Origin: Promethearchaeota archaeon
GTDB lineage: Archaea > Asgardarchaeota > Lokiarchaeia > Sigyniarchaeales > SOKP01
DNA: 64,000 bases
Direction of reading: 5' to 3'
Assembly: GCA_019894855.1 (NCBI GenBank)
Contig: JAGXNS010000002.1
Span: 1 to 64,000 of the forward strand
Below the pieces are notes generated by a model that was given only the letters and a program-made list of their open reading frames with translations, was not told the origin of the DNA and made no database searches. This document shows positions 8,895-17,306 of the stretch, in pieces. How positions within the stretch are numbered: the first letter of the stretch is position 1; every line of letters begins with the position of its first letter. A program made the position numbers and the translations under genes.

Positions 8895-9530
8895 TTAACC
8901 TTTTCTTTGTAGAGTTGTATTTATAATTCTTTTCAATCTATCTAAATTTGTTTTTTTCGTTGCCGAGAATTCTAAATAAGGTATTTCGTTATAAACCCTA
9001 TCTTTTTTATCAGTTATTTGAACTAAGTTTATTTCATAAGCCTTAGCAGAATTGATCAATAATGAAAATATTCTTTTCTTATCAAAAACTGAAATCTTAT
9101 CTATTTTATTTAAAATGACCAGAAGTGGTATTTCAAATTCTTTTAAAAATTTAATTAACTCAAAAGTTAGAGGGATTGCAGTTTTATCTTCCATAAAATA
9201 TTTTTTTAACTCATCTTCAATTCTTAGTGAATTTAGTACTATTAAACCAAAAAAGTATTCATCATGGTGTTTTTCAATATGGATAACTATTTGCTTTTTT
9301 ATGTGTTCCTCTCTTCGACGGCTAGAGTCTTTCATATACCCAAATCCAGGTAAATCCACGATTTTATAGGGCATCTGAGGGAATTCTATAGCTTTTATTA
9401 GTAGTGTGCTCCCGGGTTGTTTACCTGCTCTCCCTTTAAACTTTTTTGGATTTGGGAGTAATAATCTTGTTATTGAACTTTTTCCTACATTTGAATTTCC
9501 CATAATCAGTAAAGAAGGTTTAACTTTCAT
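8895..9530 (-). CDS. engB: EngB/YihA-type GTPase
   Basis: This 211-residue TRAFAC-class GTPase has all G motifs: G1 GNSNVGKSS, the EngB-type switch GRAGKQPGST, G3 DLPGFGY and G4 NKID, with a late ATKKT segment in the G5 position. In bacteria EngB helps assemble the large ribosomal subunit; archaeal members are assumed to act in ribosome biogenesis too. The insertion RRREEHIKKQIVIHIEKHHDEYFF after switch II is typical of the family. It is convergent with taw1, with an 18-base gap. The start is an ATG just before the first beta strand. Confidence 0.88.
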   Translation of the reverse strand: MKVKPSLLIMGNSNVGKSSITRLLLPNPKKFKGRAGKQPGSTLLIKAIEFPQMPYKIVDLPGFGYMKDSSRRREEHIKKQIVIHIEKHHDEYFFGLIVLNSLRIEDELKKYFMEDKTAIPLTFELIKFLKEFEIPLLVILNKIDKISVFDKKRIFSLLINSAKAYEINLVQITDKKDRVYNEIPYLEFSATKKTNLDRLKRIINTTLQRKG

Positions 9531-9680
9531 GGTTTTGAATAATACAATATTGCTATATGACTGATATCTACTTATTAATTAAATATTTTTAATCTTATTA
9601 ACATTCACAGTTTACTAAGTGAAGAAATTCTTATTTTAAATAAAAAGGGGTTAAACAGTTAATCAAAAAAAGAAAAAAAA

Positions 9681-10451
9681 TTATTTGGTAAAGATTTTTT
9701 TCATCCAGTTTGGTAAGAGAAAACCGCCATAGAAGGCAAACGCGCTTGCTATTAATAGCAATCTCATAACTACTAGCATCACCGAGAAAAGTAGAATAGT
9801 TGGATCAGGAAAAACTGTTCCTATCAGAATAGATCTTGCTGTTTTCTCTATCACAGCGGCAATTGTAAAAGCGATAAAAGCAAATTGAAGGAGCTTCCCT
9901 TTTAATCTAACTTCTTTATTTTCAGATTTTATTGATTTTCTAGCAAACTTAAAACCAGTCACAAATAAGATTAGAAATGAGATTAACAATAATATTGCTA
10001 AGAAATAGCCCAAATCGGCACTGAATGGTCTTGATAGGGTAATAACTCCTATTAAATTAATATCCAAAAAGAAATTGTAGAAAAACAGCACTTCAAAGAC
10101 AACACCAAAGATTAAAATGAGCACTATAGCTATCTTTTGTTTATCTTTATTGACCATATCTGTATAAGCAGTTACCCAACAAATTAAAGCGACCGGAACG
10201 AAAACATTACCAAGAATAAAATACCATTCTATAGCGAGAGTTCGTTGAATGAATAAGCTCATTAGAAATGAACTTGCTTCGGGTAGCCAAAGAGTGGACA
10301 ATGTGAGCCAAGTAAGTCCCACTAGAATGTATATTCTATTCTTAATTTTACCATATTTGGAAATGATTGTAACTCCGATAATAAAGGAAATTATAACAAA
10401 AATTAGGCTAAGACTTCCTTGTAAAATATCTACTATATCCATATTAACCAC
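9681..10451 (-). CDS. Seven-helix integral membrane protein, unknown function
   Basis: This 256-residue protein shows about seven hydrophobic helices with short loops, ending in a basic tail (PNWMKKIFTK). There is no Schiff-base lysine context typical of rhodopsins, and no transporter motif was recognised. A few polar or charged residues sit inside predicted helices (for example the EKTARS region in helix six). The ATG near 10441 or the tracked start at 10451 are both possible; neither changes the topology. It stands alone on the minus strand. The function is unknown. Confidence 0.65.
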   Translation of the reverse strand: MVNMDIVDILQGSLSLIFVIISFIIGVTIISKYGKIKNRIYILVGLTWLTLSTLWLPEASSFLMSLFIQRTLAIEWYFILGNVFVPVALICWVTAYTDMVNKDKQKIAIVLILIFGVVFEVLFFYNFFLDINLIGVITLSRPFSADLGYFLAILLLISFLILFVTGFKFARKSIKSENKEVRLKGKLLQFAFIAFTIAAVIEKTARSILIGTVFPDPTILLFSVMLVVMRLLLIASAFAFYGGFLLPNWMKKIFTK

Positions 10452-10567
10452 TAATTTTTCTATTTTTTTTTATTAAATGGTAAGGTAAATATGTAATTAA
10501 TATTATGAACTATTTATAATGTTAAGTATCAAAAGCAGTTTTTTTATAACATTACGATTTCATTCCT

Positions 10568-11464
10568 TTAAATCTGATCAAAGAAATCGTCATTGAGAAA
10601 TTCTTCATACATTTTCTTTTTTTCGTCATCTGTTAGAATAGGGCGTCTGTTTATTGGTTCCCCTAAGACATCTAGAAGATCTTTAATCCCTTTTTCACTT
10701 ATATTTATCTTAAATTTACCCCCTTTGATGTATTTAACAACTTGTTTTTCATTTAGTGATAATCTTAAAATGTAACCTAATCCAAAATAAAACTGGTTTT
10801 CTGGAATAGGATCTATGGGACTTTTGCTCGTAACTTCCTTCAACATTTCATATAGAAGTGTCTTACTCGCAATGTGGTCTTCTGCCTCATAAACTAAATA
10901 ACAAAGCGCATGATACCAAATTTTATCGCGTTTATCCTTATTGCGTTCAATGAAAATTTCAGGTGTGATTACCTCTTTTTTAGCTTCCTGTTTTCTTTCT
11001 AAAAGTTCTTGTTTGATACGGTCTCCCAAATCTGAAGACATTAAAACGGGTTCTGCCATTTGGTTTATTTCTGTTCCAGTTTCTTGAATCTCTTCTTGTT
11101 TTACAGATTCAATTGCTTTTTGCATTTCTTGCAGTTCCTCAAAATCGATACCTTCAATATCTGAAAAATCACTTATCATCGCTTCTTTTTGCGCTAAATA
11201 AACTTCTTGCTCAGATGATTCAAGATCTGGTATAATTTCCTCAAGATTCTCGTCACCCTCTAAATTTTCTAATTCTTTTACTTTTGCAATCGCTTCTTGC
11301 ATTTCTTTTAATTCCTCGAAATCTAAATCTTCCAAATCAGAAAAATCAGTCTCGAGATTTTTCATTTCTGAAACATATATGTCTAAATCGTCTCGATCCT
11401 CTCTTGGTTCTTCTTTCTCCGTACTAGTTTCTACATCGTTTTGATTTTCTTGATCTTCGGTCAT
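10568..11464 (-). CDS. Acidic repeat-containing hypothetical protein
   Basis: This 298-residue protein has an acidic N-terminal half and a globular C-terminal half. The N-terminal half contains two copies of a roughly 25-residue unit, DFSDLEDLDFEELKEMQEAI near residue 40 and DFSDIEGIDFEELQEMQKAI near residue 97. Each is predicted to form an amphipathic helix, and they are separated by a Glu-rich linker. The C-terminal 130 residues (DKIWYHALCYLVYEAEDHIASKTLLYEML and following) look helical and winged-helix-like. Paired acidic helices suggest a multivalent binding partner. It is divergent from the small GTPase gene. No family was recognised. Confidence 0.65.
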   Translation of the reverse strand: MTEDQENQNDVETSTEKEEPREDRDDLDIYVSEMKNLETDFSDLEDLDFEELKEMQEAIAKVKELENLEGDENLEEIIPDLESSEQEVYLAQKEAMISDFSDIEGIDFEELQEMQKAIESVKQEEIQETGTEINQMAEPVLMSSDLGDRIKQELLERKQEAKKEVITPEIFIERNKDKRDKIWYHALCYLVYEAEDHIASKTLLYEMLKEVTSKSPIDPIPENQFYFGLGYILRLSLNEKQVVKYIKGGKFKINISEKGIKDLLDVLGEPINRRPILTDDEKKKMYEEFLNDDFFDQI

Positions 11465-11654
11465 ACTTACATCAAATTTATTCGCTTTAATTCATTTTAA
11501 AATTCCCTTAATAGTACTAATAAATCTTTAATTCTATAAATGTTGAGATTTGGAACATTATAAAGAGATAAAAATAATCGAGTTCATTATTCATTGTAGA
11601 TATTAAAAATTATTATTAAAAAAGTTGAAAAAAACTAAATTTCCATAAAATATA

Positions 11655-12218
11655 ATGTCTGGCGAAGGAGAAGATTTTAAATTCAAAATAATAGTAGTTG
11701 GAGACCCCTCGGTTGGAAAAACGACTCTAATTAGGAAATATACCACGGGAGCTTTTCAAAAGGATTATATCGCCACCTTGGGTGCTCAATTTTCTAATTA
11801 CGAAGAAAACCTACAAGGGAAGAAAGTCAGATTATTTATTTGGGATCTGGCGGGTCAAGAATCGTTTGAATTTATGCGCCATAAGTTTTATAAGGGAAGT
11901 AGCGGGGCGATAATTGTATTTTCCCATGCTCCCGAAGAATTAGAAAGTTTTAATAACACTGAAAAGTGGTTGAATGAACTTAAAAAATATTGCGGAGATA
12001 TTCCAATCGCTTTATTTGGGAACAAAATCGATTTAATTAAAAAAAACGAGTTGATATCTAACGAGGAAAAAGCTAACTCAGATTTTAAAGTTGAGAAATT
12101 TGTAAATGAACACGGCATCATCGAATACTTTAAAACAAGTGCTTTGACAGGACAAGGAGTTATTGAAGCGTTTCAAAAGCTAGTTAGAGAGCTCTACTTC
12201 AAAGTTTTTAAAGAATAA
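11655..12218 (+). CDS. Ras/Rab-like small GTPase
   Basis: This is a 187-residue GTPase with all canonical motifs: G1 GDPSVGKTT, a switch I threonine in IATLGAQF, G3 WDLAGQE, G4 GNKIDL and G5 TSAL. WDLAGQE and the overall length resemble eukaryotic Rab/Ras proteins. There is no C-terminal prenylation cysteine, since the protein ends KVFKE, so membrane attachment, if any, must occur another way. Large families of such GTPases are a hallmark of Asgard archaea. It begins at an ATG, is divergently oriented to the acidic-repeat gene and convergent with the EF-2 gene. Confidence 0.92.
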   Translation: MSGEGEDFKFKIIVVGDPSVGKTTLIRKYTTGAFQKDYIATLGAQFSNYEENLQGKKVRLFIWDLAGQESFEFMRHKFYKGSSGAIIVFSHAPEELESFNNTEKWLNELKKYCGDIPIALFGNKIDLIKKNELISNEEKANSDFKVEKFVNEHGIIEYFKTSALTGQGVIEAFQKLVRELYFKVFKE

Positions 12219-12248
12219 AAATATAAAAATAAATAATAATAATAAAAC

Positions 12249-14501
12249 CTAAGTCTTTTTGTAGATAAATCGATCCCAGCTTGAAGAATTGGCCAAATGG
12301 TCGGGCATACCCTTACGTTTGCGAATTTCGAGGATAAGATCTTCTTCTAAACTTTTTGGTACTTTTTCAAAACCAGAAAATTCGTATCCAAAAAACGCTC
12401 TTCCTTGAGTAGAACCTCGAATATCGTCAGCTATACCAATAGTTTCAGCTGCGGGAATTACACCGTGAACTCTTACGTATTCTCCTTCTGGAATTACATT
12501 CGTAATTTTGCCGCGTCGCCGGTTAATAATAGCATTAACTGGTCCCTCTGTCCCCTCTGGAGTTTTCACATCAATTCTCTGAATAGGTTCAAAAAGATGA
12601 GGATCAGCATCCAACATTGCTAAGGACATAGCAGAGAAAGCCATTCCTGCTATTTGTCCGTACGATGTATGGCGAGTGTCTTCATGAATAGTCATGTCTG
12701 TGAAAACTATTTTAAATCCTGCGGCTGGTTCTTTCGCAAGAATACATTCTCCAAGCCAATCTCTAAAGGCAGCCGTTAAATAAGATTTAACTTTATCAAA
12801 TCGTTGTAATCCTGAGGTGCCATTTACGAGTAAGCTTCCTTGATACACGTCAACGATCCTTCTAGCTTCTTTCGCATCCCAACCTGCTTCTTCTCTTAAG
12901 ATTTTTGCTCTATCTTTGTCATGCATCAAATCTGTTATTTTTCCGGAATCAATTAGTTTTTCTGTTAGCTCGTCTAGTGGTTCAAGGTATAACAAGATGC
13001 GATTATGAGAGTTTGCAGATTTTGTGTAAAAGTCTCTGCTTCTCTTAGTAATTTTTTCTCGAAATACTATAATCGGCTCTCCGATTATAATAGAAACTTG
13101 GTTATTGATCCGTTTGGTAAGGATTTCAATTTGAAGCGGATCGATTCCACTTAGGATGAACTCTCCAGATTCTTTATCCCGCCGATACATCGCAGTAGGA
13201 TCTGCTTGAAGCCACTTACTTACTACCGTATCTAATTTGTCGATTTCGTGTGGATCTTTGGGTTTTATGCTTCTTGAAACAACTGGTTCGCACGCATATT
13301 GGATTTTTTCAAAAGACGGGAGAAGCATAGCTTCTTTTTTATCCTTTGGGACATCACTAGCTGACATAAATGTCTCTCCAGAGGGACAAATAAAACCATA
13401 TAAAGCAAACAGATTTCCTGCAGGAATTTTTGGGACATCCAATAGATCTGTAATTTCCATGACTCCTAATCGTTTTACTCGATTACTTGTTCTATTATTT
13501 ACCAAATAAATCGCGTCCGATAATCGGAATGTACCAGAAAAAACACGGCCTATTAGGGTAGGTTGGTACCCTCTTCGTGGGTCTAAGAATATTTTTGTAA
13601 TCATACCATAGAGAGGCCCATTAGGATCGCATTTTTGGAGTGATTGTCCTAGTTCTGAGTCTAAATCACCAGCCCATATGTGAGGAATTCTATACTTTGA
13701 AGCTTCAACAGGATTAGGTAAGTGATCCACAACCATCCTTAACATAGGCTCGTCAAGTGGAAGATTATCTCTTAACCACTGAATGTCGCCTTCGCTATAT
13801 TTTGCGAATACATCTTGTGGCTTTAAACCTTTTTCTACTAAAATTTCGTACGTAAACCCCCACCCGTGTTTCGCTGAACCAACAGCAACGCTATTTTTGG
13901 CAAAATCGACGGTCCAACCTGATCCTTCGGGCCTAATCTTTTTGATTAATTCATTTACCTGTCTAGATATTTTATCAATTTTTTCGAAAGTATCTTGTGG
14001 ACTTAATTTAAGTTCACTTATTAACCGATCTACCTTATTAATAAATAATACAGGTTTACAATACTCTTCACCAACGGATAATCGGATATTTGTCTCTGTT
14101 TGAGTCATAACCCCTTCTAACGCGTCGACGAGGATAATTGCACCATCGCTACCTCTAAGAGCACGCGATACTTCTCCGGTAAAAGAGATATGTCCAGGGG
14201 TGTCATTAATTTGAAGGATGTATGGTTCATCATCATCCGGTTTTCTTGGGTCATTGAATGCTAACAGAACAACACTCGTGAAAATCGTAATTCCTCTTGC
14301 CTGCTCCTCTTCGTCAGAATCAGTCATCTGAAGTTGTCCGGCGTCCTCTTCCCTCATCAAACCCGCACGTCTTAACAGGTAATCGCTTGCGGTAGTTTTA
14401 CCGTGGTCTATATGAGCTACTATTGAAAACAACCGCTTTTTCTCGAATGAACCTGATGTAATGAGTTGTGCGATCTCTTCGGGATTTTTTACTTTAACCA
14501 T
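12249..14501 (-). CDS. Elongation factor 2 with altered diphthamide loop
   Basis: This 750-residue translocation GTPase moves tRNA and mRNA through the ribosome. It has G1 AHIDHGKTT, switch I QARGITI, G3 DTPGH, G4 NKVDR and all five domains at normal archaeal length. In domain IV the tip loop reads HEDTRHTSYGQIAGM, where archaeal and eukaryotic EF-2 normally have DAIHRGGGQI/V. The modified histidine is kept but the following RGG is lost. Published comparisons (Narrowe and co-workers) describe Asgard EF-2 forms and paralogues with such changes in genomes lacking diphthamide synthesis genes. Whether this is the only EF-2 or the paralogue cannot be told here. Confidence 0.95.
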   Translation of the reverse strand: MVKVKNPEEIAQLITSGSFEKKRLFSIVAHIDHGKTTASDYLLRRAGLMREEDAGQLQMTDSDEEEQARGITIFTSVVLLAFNDPRKPDDDEPYILQINDTPGHISFTGEVSRALRGSDGAIILVDALEGVMTQTETNIRLSVGEEYCKPVLFINKVDRLISELKLSPQDTFEKIDKISRQVNELIKKIRPEGSGWTVDFAKNSVAVGSAKHGWGFTYEILVEKGLKPQDVFAKYSEGDIQWLRDNLPLDEPMLRMVVDHLPNPVEASKYRIPHIWAGDLDSELGQSLQKCDPNGPLYGMITKIFLDPRRGYQPTLIGRVFSGTFRLSDAIYLVNNRTSNRVKRLGVMEITDLLDVPKIPAGNLFALYGFICPSGETFMSASDVPKDKKEAMLLPSFEKIQYACEPVVSRSIKPKDPHEIDKLDTVVSKWLQADPTAMYRRDKESGEFILSGIDPLQIEILTKRINNQVSIIIGEPIIVFREKITKRSRDFYTKSANSHNRILLYLEPLDELTEKLIDSGKITDLMHDKDRAKILREEAGWDAKEARRIVDVYQGSLLVNGTSGLQRFDKVKSYLTAAFRDWLGECILAKEPAAGFKIVFTDMTIHEDTRHTSYGQIAGMAFSAMSLAMLDADPHLFEPIQRIDVKTPEGTEGPVNAIINRRRGKITNVIPEGEYVRVHGVIPAAETIGIADDIRGSTQGRAFFGYEFSGFEKVPKSLEEDLILEIRKRKGMPDHLANSSSWDRFIYKKT

Positions 14502-14733
14502 TTCATTTTCTCTCTTTTCACTTAAAGATCATAGTAATTAGCTATGAAATAATAAGAATAATATTTAAAATTTAATTAGTAAATGAATAAAATCATAAAA
14601 ATTTTATGGAAAAAGCAATCTACTACTAACTTAAAAGATTTATTAAATGTTTTTTTATAAAGAGAGTAACAAATTTTGTTATAGTCTCGATATCTTAGAA
14701 AAAATTAGAATCTTTCTTTAAAATAAATCGTAA

Positions 14734-14811
14734 TTAAAAATCTATACGCTCAGAAAAAGCGTCAGCAGTTTTTATTATAATTGTTCTTTTTGTATACTTG
14801 TCCATTTTCAT
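14734..14811 (-). CDS. Possible 25-residue micro-ORF
   Basis: This is a 25-codon frame (MKMDKYTKRTIIIKTADAF and onward) starting at an ATG seven bases after an AAGGT motif. It is basic at the N-terminus. An ACGCTTTTTCTGAGCGT inverted repeat lies inside its 3' half. It was noticed only because of the ribosome-binding-like motif and its position 67 bases after another such micro-ORF. It may be chance in AT-rich DNA. Confidence 0.2.
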   Translation of the reverse strand: MKMDKYTKRTIIIKTADAFSERIDF

Positions 14812-14878
14812 TTACCTTTTATTGGGGTTTTTTGGTATTTTTAATAATAAAAAATGTTAAAAAAAAAATAATTCGTTC

Positions 14879-14950
14879 TTATCTTGCAACAAAATTTAAT
14901 GTTTTGAAGTTCATTTTAGCTTTTACGGCTTCAATATTGGTTTTTTCCAT
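14879..14950 (-). CDS. Possible 23-residue micro-ORF behind a strong Shine-Dalgarno
   Basis: This is a 23-codon frame (MEKTNIEAVKAKMNFKTLNF and onward) whose ATG is preceded at about eight bases by AAGGAGGT, a near-perfect match to the anti-Shine-Dalgarno and one of the strongest such motifs noticed in the window. The peptide is amphipathic and basic. Such a motif in front of so short a frame is unusual, but no homologue is known to me. It could be a leader peptide or a chance match. Confidence 0.25.
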   Translation of the reverse strand: MEKTNIEAVKAKMNFKTLNFVAR

Positions 14951-15104
14951 TAGTTTTTACCTCCTTTTTTTTATTTTTCTTGTTTTTGTTCTTAATTAAA
15001 ACAAGGTAAGGATGCATAATTAGTTTTTAATGCTAAACTATGAATGGACTTTTGAACATTTGATGAACTGTTCTAAATCCTGTGGAGAAGCAAAAAAAAG
15101 GTGT

Positions 15105-16559
15105 TTATGTAAAAGGTAAAACCATATTTACCAATATGTAGATACTTCTTTTACCCGATTTTGTCATTGTTTCTTTAGAATTTGATATATTTACAATTCT
15201 TAAATTGTCTGGAATTTTGTTTGTGATGAAATCCTTTAAATAATCTTCAAAAATGTCATAATCTCTTATAGTTTTTACCCATAAGTAGCCATCTTTCTCA
15301 AAAAAATCTGGATTCCTTTGTTTAAATTTGTCTGAGTGTACTTTATCTTTAATTGGAGGGCCTCGACGTAAATAAGATTTCTCTATTTCAGGATATTCGC
15401 AGTATATAGCGAGATTATAATCCTCATAATCTGCTTCAAAATACACTTCAAATTCTATTTTGCCAAATCGCTCAGCGCGCGAGACTTCTTTTTCTCCCTT
15501 CGATTTTACGCTATCCCCTATGGAGTATAATTTATCCCTATTAATCGTATAATGAATCTCAGAGTTTTCGTTTTTAAGCTCGATTATGAAAATATTATCA
15601 GCAAGAGACGGTTTTATAGTGGAGATGTTTATTTCCGGAATTTCTTCTATAACAAAGAATTTCTTATTAGGATTATCTAGAAATTCCTTAATTCTCTGAT
15701 TACAATATTTATACGCTTTTTCTGAAATTGCAGAAGCCACATTTCGATTCTTATCAATAGGATCAGAAATGATGAGATAATCGTTTTGAAAATGTTGAAT
15801 CTTCCTTAAATCATTAATGGATCTATTATGGAAATCAATAGGGATATTTTTAAGTAAATTGAAATTAGAAAACAAATTCTGCAGAGTTTTGTAGTGGGAT
15901 ATAAGAAGCTCTGCACTATAGCCAATGAATCCTACTTTTCCGACAGCGCTTTTGTCACCGTAGCAATTGTTAGCTTTAAAAAACTGCTTTAATATTCTTA
16001 CTTCATTTCTTTGTTCTTCCGTTAAATTATTTTTGATAAAATGACCATGCCAAGGTGATCTATCGACTGCCGTCACGGGGCCATATTTATCTATAAAATC
16101 CAAATCTAAATCGAAAAAAAGAACAATATCTATTTTAATTTTATAATTTTCAGTGAAGTAATCTACCGTTACATAAGGGTGTTCAGCATAAAGGAGCCGT
16201 GGATTGCGAAATTCTTTTGGGGTTAACGATTTTTTTATCCAATTATTACATAAATTAAGAAAATCTTTCTTAGATTCTTTTTTTAATTTATTTTTGCTTA
16301 ATCCTTCGTATTTTGGTTTATATAACTCATAATTCAATCCAACAAATAAATCAATGTCAAAATCGTTTTTTAATTGTGTTTGTTTGATTCCTGTTGAGCC
16401 CTGAGGTTCAATTTTTGTGTATGGTATATTTAATTGTTGGGCTTTCTCATCTAATATTACTTTGAGTTTTTTAATGATAACGTTGATTAAAGTGAGTTCA
16501 TGTTGGGTTGGAATGATATCTTCTAAAACTTCTTTAAAAATTGTATTTATTGAAGTCAT
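15105..16559 (-). CDS. cca: CCA-adding tRNA nucleotidyltransferase (archaeal class I)
   Basis: This 484-residue enzyme adds or repairs the 3'-terminal CCA of tRNAs from CTP and ATP without a template. The catalytic palm motif GSTGIKQTQLKNDFDIDLFV carries the GS and paired-Asp metal ligands of class I nucleotidyltransferases, and a third carboxylate lies in KIDIVLFFDLD. AVDRSPWHGHF and NEVRILKQFFKANNCYG...GFIGYSAELL are conserved archaeal CCA blocks. Length matches the family. The GST motif is followed by GIKQTQL rather than the common ARGTWL, a variation outside the metal ligands. It stands alone on the minus strand. Confidence 0.93.
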   Translation of the reverse strand: MTSINTIFKEVLEDIIPTQHELTLINVIIKKLKVILDEKAQQLNIPYTKIEPQGSTGIKQTQLKNDFDIDLFVGLNYELYKPKYEGLSKNKLKKESKKDFLNLCNNWIKKSLTPKEFRNPRLLYAEHPYVTVDYFTENYKIKIDIVLFFDLDLDFIDKYGPVTAVDRSPWHGHFIKNNLTEEQRNEVRILKQFFKANNCYGDKSAVGKVGFIGYSAELLISHYKTLQNLFSNFNLLKNIPIDFHNRSINDLRKIQHFQNDYLIISDPIDKNRNVASAISEKAYKYCNQRIKEFLDNPNKKFFVIEEIPEINISTIKPSLADNIFIIELKNENSEIHYTINRDKLYSIGDSVKSKGEKEVSRAERFGKIEFEVYFEADYEDYNLAIYCEYPEIEKSYLRRGPPIKDKVHSDKFKQRNPDFFEKDGYLWVKTIRDYDIFEDYLKDFITNKIPDNLRIVNISNSKETMTKSGKRSIYILVNMVLPFT

Positions 16560-16688
16560 GCGTGAAGGATTTGAAGGCGTTGATTGAAGTAAAAATTATT
16601 CTTATTATATAAAGGTATTCCAAATTTAAATAAATTCTATGAACTTAAATATTTTTATCCAATTAACTTTAATTTTCATACAAATTCT

Positions 16689-17306
16689 CTATTTAATTGG
16701 GTTCCTTAAAAGACTCCAATGAAAAATCTTGGTGCCTGGAAGAATAACTTTTTGAAGGATGCAAAAGCCGAACTGCTTAAAAAGTTCTACGTTTTTCTCT
16801 TTATTCGTTTCAAGATAAATTGGTTTGCTTTCTAGATCAATTTTATTAATAGTCGTAGATAGTAATTGTTGTCCGAAACCTATTCCCTGATGGTTTGGTC
16901 CTACTCCAATTAGAGATAAGTACCAATGTGGGTATGGAGCAAATTTTTTATGAAGATTATTGGTAAATTTATAAATTTTATTTTGTAAAGTCAGGTATTT
17001 CCATTTAACTTTTACTGGCAGAGCTAATGCCCCCGTTTTAATTGCTTTCCATCTGGTGTGAGACGAATTCTTTGGTGGTAACCAAACTGAAATACCTTCA
17101 AAATTTGGAGATGAATATACTTCTCCATAACATAAGCCATATTTGATAACATGCTGAAAATAAAGATTAAGTGTTTTTAATCGTTGATTAGTATCCAGAA
17201 TAATATAATTAAAAATAGGATCGTGCTGAAACGCTTTACTAAGGATATTACTGGCAATTTTTAATTTATTGATGGGAAGATGCAAAACTTTTCGAATTTC
17301 AATCAT
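16689..17306 (-). CDS. GNAT-family N-acetyltransferase
   Basis: This acetyl-CoA-dependent transferase has about 205 residues from the preferred start. The acetyl-CoA-binding motif A is LIGVGPNHQGIGFGQQLL (consensus Q/RxxGxG/A), followed by YLETNKEKNVELFKQFGF, a typical C-terminal strand and helix. The ORF track starts at 17321, but the ATG at 17306 forms a TAATG overlap with the aIF5B stop codon and is the likelier start. Tight coupling to aIF5B implies translation from the same mRNA. The acceptor substrate is unknown. Confidence 0.82.
   Translation of the reverse strand: MIEIRKVLHLPINKLKIASNILSKAFQHDPIFNYIILDTNQRLKTLNLYFQHVIKYGLCYGEVYSSPNFEGISVWLPPKNSSHTRWKAIKTGALALPVKVKWKYLTLQNKIYKFTNNLHKKFAPYPHWYLSLIGVGPNHQGIGFGQQLLSTTINKIDLESKPIYLETNKEKNVELFKQFGFCILQKVILPGTKIFHWSLLRNPIK

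Larger units (their letters stand above)
14502..15104 (-). other. Intergenic region with two possible micro-ORFs
   Basis: This is about 600 bases of very AT-rich DNA between the EF-2 and CCA-adding enzyme genes. The 72-codon frame on the plus strand in the ORF track is a hydrophobic translation of T-runs and is not supported. On the minus strand two very short frames each follow a Shine-Dalgarno-like sequence (listed separately). A small inverted repeat, ACGCT/AGCGT, lies at about 14745-14761. Nothing else was recognised. Confidence 0.4.

Noticed and set aside
14781-14999. 72-codon plus-strand ORF between EF-2 and CCA-adding enzyme genes
   Set aside because: It starts at TTG within T-runs, translates to almost pure Phe/Leu/Ile/Lys, and has no ribosome-binding motif or recognisable domain. 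It is antisense to two minus-strand micro-ORFs with better start signals.
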